From positions 435 through 7,892 of the forward strand of contig DGUD01000205.1 of assembly GCA_002393865.1 (NCBI GenBank): a DNA stretch of 7,458 nucleotides, written 5' to 3'. The stretch is from Treponema sp. UBA4319 (GTDB lineage Bacteria; Spirochaetota; Spirochaetia; Treponematales; Treponemataceae). Below are positions 4,237 through 7,458 of this stretch, one piece after another (the stretch's first letter is position 1; each line of letters begins with the position of its first letter). The notes beneath the pieces are model-generated. The model saw only the letters and a program-made list of their open reading frames with translations, was not told the DNA's origin and searched no databases. Made by a program: the position numbers and the translations under genes.

Positions 4237-6152
4237 CAGAGACATTCGAGACGAACACCACGGAAACCGATCCGCAGAAGCTCATTGACACGTTCTTCGT
4301 GCAGTTTCCGGAGAACTATACGCCTGATGAGGAGGAGGAAATCCGCCGCGCATGGGCATGGCTCATCCAGAAGACCGGCTCCCTCCAGCGCAAGTGCGGC
4401 AAACCCTACTACCTGCATCCGCTGCGCGTCGCCTGCGTGCTTGCGGGGAGCCGGCTCGGCGCGGATGCCGTCATCGCAGGTTTCTTCCATAATATATTGG
4501 AGGTCGATGGCGGCTGCCTGCCGGACATCGAGGCGCAGTTCGGCAAGGACGTGGCGGCAATCTGCAGCGGTACGGCGCGGCTGACCGGGCTCAAGACCGA
4601 GAGCCGCACCATGCAGGAGGCGGATTCCGTCCGCAAAATGCTTTTTGCCCTGACCGATGACATCCGCATCATACTCGTAAAGCTGGCAGACCGCCTTGAC
4701 CGCATGCGGAACCTGCGCAACGTCAGCGAGGAAGCCCAGCGCGCGGTCGCAAAGGAAGTCATCGACATCTGGAGTCCGCTTGCGGGGCGGCTCGGCATGA
4801 ACGACGTAAAGAACGAGATGGAGGATTTGAGCCTGAAATACTCCAACCCGGAGGCATTCCAGCAGATAAAGGCCATCGTCGCGCAGAAAAAAGGGGAGCG
4901 CGACGGCTACCTGCAGGCGGCGGTCAAAAAAATCTATTCCGCCACTGAAAAGGCTGGCATCCACGTGAACATCACGAGCCGCGCAAAGCATTTCTATTCG
5001 ATTTACCAGAAAATGCGCAAGCGCAACAAGGAGCCGGGGGAGCTCTACGACCTGTTGGCGCTGCGCGTCATCTGCGCCACCGAGCAGGAATGCTATACGC
5101 TTGTAGGAATCGTGCACAGCCTGTGGAAGCCGATGGACGGCCGCTTCAAGGACTACATCGCCATGCCCAAGGCGAACGGCTACCAGTCGCTGCACACCAC
5201 CGTCATCTGCGAGGGAAAACCTCTTGAGATCCAGATACGGACGGAAGCCATGCACAACATTGCGGAGCATGGCGTCGCCTCTCACTGGCTCTATAAGAAG
5301 GGCACGAACCACGATATGGTAAAGGCCGATGACCTTGGCCTCATCAACCAGCTCAAGGAGCTGCGCGACGAGCATCTGAGCGACGAGAATTTCTTCAAGA
5401 AGCTCAAGGACGAGCTGCTGGGCGACGAGATATACGTTTTTACGCCCAAGGGCGACGTAAAGCGGCTGCCCGCGGGCGCGAACGCCATAGACTTTGCCTA
5501 CGCCATCCATTCTGCGGTGGGCGAGAAAATCGTGGGCGCAAAGGCTGACGGCAAAATCATCCCGCTGACAGCGCCGCTCAGCAACACGCAGATTATAGAG
5601 GTGCTCACGAACCCGCAGGCGCATCCCACTCAGGGGCAGCTGGCGGCGGTCAAGACCTCAAAGGCCCGGCAGCGTATCCACGCGTGGCTTACGGAGAACG
5701 ACCCCACGTTCATAGACAGGGAGGCGCAGGAAAAACGCGAGGCGGAGATTGCCGCGAACACGCTCTATTCCAGACAGGTGGCGGAGCGGCGTGCCGCAGA
5801 GAAAAAGAAGCGGCCACTGAAAGAGGAGAAGACCGACTATACCGGCAAGATACGCATAGATGACACCACCAATTTCTTTGTGACCATCGCGCGCTGCTGC
5901 AATCCTGCGCCCGGTGACCCCATCGTGGGCTATGTGTCGCGCAAGCGCGGCATCACTGTCCATGCGGCAACCTGCCTGACATTCCAGCGCATCCCGGACA
6001 TAGAGCGGCGCAGCATCCCCGTGGAATGGGACACCGGCGAAAGCAAAAAAAACAGCCGCCAGAAAGAAAAGGAAGCCGCCCGTACGGAAAAACTCAAGGA
6101 GCGCTCCAAGCAGAAGAATCTGGAGAAGACCCGCTTTCCCCGCCAGCGCTAG
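4233..6152 (+). CDS. rsh: RelA/SpoT homologue: (p)ppGpp synthetase with degenerate hydrolase motif, no ACT domain
   Basis: Makes the stringent-response alarmone (p)ppGpp from ATP and GDP/GTP. It is 639 residues from ATG 4233, which overlaps the U32 stop (ATGA) and has GGAGG at 4221-4225. Order: HD domain (about 35-190), synthetase (about 240-350), TGS (about 397-460), a helical region, and a zinc-finger-like domain with C555-C556, H577 and C581. The charged tail (about 602-639) replaces the usual ACT domain; typical long RSHs have roughly 700-750 residues. Residues align with streptococcal Rel at a constant offset of +9. R53, H62, H86, E90 and D153 are kept, but D78 becomes N87 and D82 becomes V91, so hydrolase activity is probably lost or weak. 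The synthetase keeps R250, D273, Y317, E332 and Q334. It has R-F-K-D (304-307), the motif of bifunctional rather than RelA-type enzymes. Its stop shares CTAG with prmC. Confidence 0.96.
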   Translation: MTETFETNTTETDPQKLIDTFFVQFPENYTPDEEEEIRRAWAWLIQKTGSLQRKCGKPYYLHPLRVACVLAGSRLGADAVIAGFFHNILEVDGGCLPDIEAQFGKDVAAICSGTARLTGLKTESRTMQEADSVRKMLFALTDDIRIILVKLADRLDRMRNLRNVSEEAQRAVAKEVIDIWSPLAGRLGMNDVKNEMEDLSLKYSNPEAFQQIKAIVAQKKGERDGYLQAAVKKIYSATEKAGIHVNITSRAKHFYSIYQKMRKRNKEPGELYDLLALRVICATEQECYTLVGIVHSLWKPMDGRFKDYIAMPKANGYQSLHTTVICEGKPLEIQIRTEAMHNIAEHGVASHWLYKKGTNHDMVKADDLGLINQLKELRDEHLSDENFFKKLKDELLGDEIYVFTPKGDVKRLPAGANAIDFAYAIHSAVGEKIVGAKADGKIIPLTAPLSNTQIIEVLTNPQAHPTQGQLAAVKTSKARQRIHAWLTENDPTFIDREAQEKREAEIAANTLYSRQVAERRAAEKKKRPLKEEKTDYTGKIRIDDTTNFFVTIARCCNPAPGDPIVGYVSRKRGITVHAATCLTFQRIPDIERRSIPVEWDTGESKKNSRQKEKEAARTEKLKERSKQKNLEKTRFPRQR

Positions 6153-7054
6153 GCGCCCTGCCACACGCCGTACACGTCGCGCAGCTGTCCGGACAAGTCC
6201 CGGTGGATGCGCGTGTCCGAGAAGCCCGCCGCGCGGAACAGGCGCTCCGTCGCCTCCGCGTTGTATTCCCCTGCCTCTATCACAAGCACCCCTCCGGAAC
6301 GCAGATGCTGTGCGGCCTGCGGCACCAGAGCGCGCATGAGCCCGAGTCCGTCTCCTTCCTGCGTCGGGCAGCCATGCTCATCTACGTCGCCGTCAAGCGC
6401 GAGCACCGGCTCGCCGCGCCCGTCCTGCAGCAGGACCGCGACTTCCTGCGCGGGGATATACGGCGGGTTTGCCACGATGATATCAAAACTTGCGCTGACG
6501 GCAGCAAAAAGGTTGCTGCGGACAATCGTTACCCTGTCCTGCAAGGCGGGGGGCACAAGCGAGCGCAGGTTCTGCCGTGCCACGGCAAGCGCGTCCTCGC
6601 TGATATCGGCGAGCGTTAGTCCGGGCGGCACAATGCCCCCGTCGGCGCAGGCGCGCAGGATGCTCAGCCCCACGCAGCCGCTGCCCGTGCACATGTCGCA
6701 CAACGTCAGCGCGCTCGCGGAAGCGTGTTTTTCCTGTATGGCATGGATGGCGTTCTCCACGAGCAGCTCGGTATCTGGTTTGGGGATGAGCACGGCGCGG
6801 CTGACCGCAAAATCGTAGCCGAAGAATTCCTTGTGCCCGGTGATATAGGCGACCGGCAGCCCTGTCCGGCGCGCGGTTACACTATCGCGGAAGCGGCGCT
6901 CCTGGGCATCGGTAAGCAGCGTCTCTCGATGGAACAGGAGGAATGTTTTGTCGCAGCCCAGAATGCTGCGGAGCATACAATCTGCGTCAAGCTCCGGCGT
7001 AGGGCTCAGCTGCAGTTGCTCCCGGCCCCAGCGCCGCGCGGTGGCGATGTCCAT
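6149..7054 (-). CDS. prmC: Peptide chain release factor N5-glutamine methyltransferase
   Basis: Methylates the glutamine of the GGQ motif in release factors RF1 and RF2 with S-adenosylmethionine, in the cytoplasm. It is 301 residues. The helical N-terminal domain ends with the conserved V-A-Y-I-T-G-H-K-E-F-F-G (68-79). The methyltransferase core follows: P-K-P-D-T-E-L-L-V-E (91-100, where R-P-D-T-E is usual), SAM-binding D-M-C-T-G-S-G-C-V-G (120-129), and catalytic N-P-P-Y (196-199). An insertion of about ten residues (around 222-233) sits between the usual A-L-x-G and D-G-L elements. The gene follows prfA by 8 bp and has no clear Shine-Dalgarno, so translation probably depends on ribosomes finishing prfA. 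Its stop TAG (6151-6149) overlaps the convergent rsh stop, leaving no space for a terminator. Confidence 0.97.
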   Translation of the reverse strand: MDIATARRWGREQLQLSPTPELDADCMLRSILGCDKTFLLFHRETLLTDAQERRFRDSVTARRTGLPVAYITGHKEFFGYDFAVSRAVLIPKPDTELLVENAIHAIQEKHASASALTLCDMCTGSGCVGLSILRACADGGIVPPGLTLADISEDALAVARQNLRSLVPPALQDRVTIVRSNLFAAVSASFDIIVANPPYIPAQEVAVLLQDGRGEPVLALDGDVDEHGCPTQEGDGLGLMRALVPQAAQHLRSGGVLVIEAGEYNAEATERLFRAAGFSDTRIHRDLSGQLRDVYGVWQGA

Positions 7055-7062
7055 CGCGGCGG

Positions 7063-7458
7063 TTACTTCTCGCCCAGCTCGCTCACGTCGCGCAGCTGCT
7101 CTTCCTTTGCGTAGACGTTGAGCGCGTCCAGCATGTCGTCCATGCCGCCCATCATAAAGCCCGGCAGGTTGTGCACCGTCAGATTGATACGGTGGTCGGT
7201 CACGCGGTCTTGCGGAAAATTGTAGGTGCGGATTTTCTCGCTGCGCGCGCCCGTTCCGACCATGCTTTTGCGGGCATCCGCGCGCTCGGTCTGCTTCTTG
7301 GTCTCCTCAAGGTCAAAGAGCCGTGCGCGCAGCACGCGGAATGCCTTTGCCTTGTTCTTCACCTGTGATTTTTCGTCCTGCTGGATGACGACGATGCCCG
7401 TGGGGATATGCGTCAGGCGGACTGCGGAATCCGTGGTGTTGACGCACTGGCCGCCCGG
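7063..7458 (-). CDS. prfA: Peptide chain release factor 1 (C-terminal part, truncated by window)
   Basis: RF1 releases finished peptides at UAA and UAG. The frame is open to base 7458 and begins [12 protein letters not shown], so the catalytic GGQ loop is at the window edge. The GTG at 7362 is internal, not a start. The visible 131 residues include [15 protein letters not shown], which distinguishes RF1 from RF2. Adjacency to prmC agrees. The residue after GGQ is Cys, where His, Gly or Asn is more usual. The stop-codon recognition motif (PxT type) lies outside the window. The C-terminus ends in a short acidic/charged extension after D-A-L. Confidence 0.96.
   Translation of the reverse strand, partial: PGGQCVNTTDSAVRLTHIPTGIVVIQQDEKSQVKNKAKAFRVLRARLFDLEETKKQTERADARKSMVGTGARSEKIRTYNFPQDRVTDHRINLTVHNLPGFMMGGMDDMLDALNVYAKEEQLRDVSELGEK

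Noticed and set aside
2464..4245. Long minus-strand open frame (593 residues) opposite the U32 gene.
   Set aside because: Antisense shadow in GC-rich DNA; Arg/Leu/Val-rich composition with no recognisable motif, while the plus strand encodes a clear U32 protein.
4170..5624. Long minus-strand open frame (484 residues) opposite rsh.
   Set aside because: Shadow of rsh; no motif, no Shine-Dalgarno noted, and the opposite strand is unambiguously coding.
6026..6619. Plus-strand open frame that could restore an ACT domain to RSH after a -1 shift.
   Set aside because: The translated sequence is antisense to prmC and shows no ACT-like pattern; the +1 frame showed none either.

Overview
The window is GC-rich bacterial chromosomal DNA, densely coded, with six protein genes and one short regulatory region of about 170 bp. 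The organism is uncertain. The gene set fits many bacteria. From memory only, the unusual alpha/beta-hydrolase-like protein and the intergenic TTCCGGAC palindromes remind me of treponemes (Spirochaetota), and I hold that at moderate-to-low confidence.

Layout. (1) 1-525, plus: the C-terminal part of an M48-family zinc metalloprotease, cut by the left window edge. (2) 526-618: a short convergent intergenic stretch with two hairpins. (3) 619-1548, minus: metA, a 309-residue homoserine O-acyltransferase whose residue 111 is Glu, predicting acetyl-CoA use. (4) 1549-1719: the metA leader and a divergent promoter region with several inverted repeats and two back-to-back extended -10 elements. (5) 1720-6152, plus: a tightly packed three-gene unit made of an alpha/beta-hydrolase-fold protein with an apparently broken catalytic triad and an in-frame 21-bp tandem repeat carrying G8 and G7 tracts, then a U32 'peptidase' (probable RNA-modification type), then a RelA/SpoT homologue. 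(6) 6149-7458, minus: prmC and the 3' end of prfA (RF1), in the usual prfA-prmC order. rsh and prmC converge and share one CTAG palindrome as stop codon.

How the genes work together. PrmC methylates the GGQ glutamine of the release factor encoded just upstream of it. MetA supplies activated homoserine for methionine synthesis. The plus-strand unit joins a stringent-response enzyme to a probable Fe-S RNA-modification protein and a likely pseudo-esterase; the genes are 3 bp apart or overlap by 4 bp, so they are probably co-transcribed and translationally coupled.

Most notable points. The RSH protein keeps every synthetase residue I can place, but has lost two hydrolase residues (HDxxED reads H-N-I-L-E-V) and lacks the ACT domain. 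The hydrolase-like protein has neither the expected Ser nor the expected His, and carries G-tracts in which a one-base gain would cause immediate termination. Its start codon sits where transcription should begin (possible leaderless mRNA), and its promoter overlaps the metA promoter. I saw no CRISPR array, tRNA, rRNA, insertion sequence or recognisable riboswitch.
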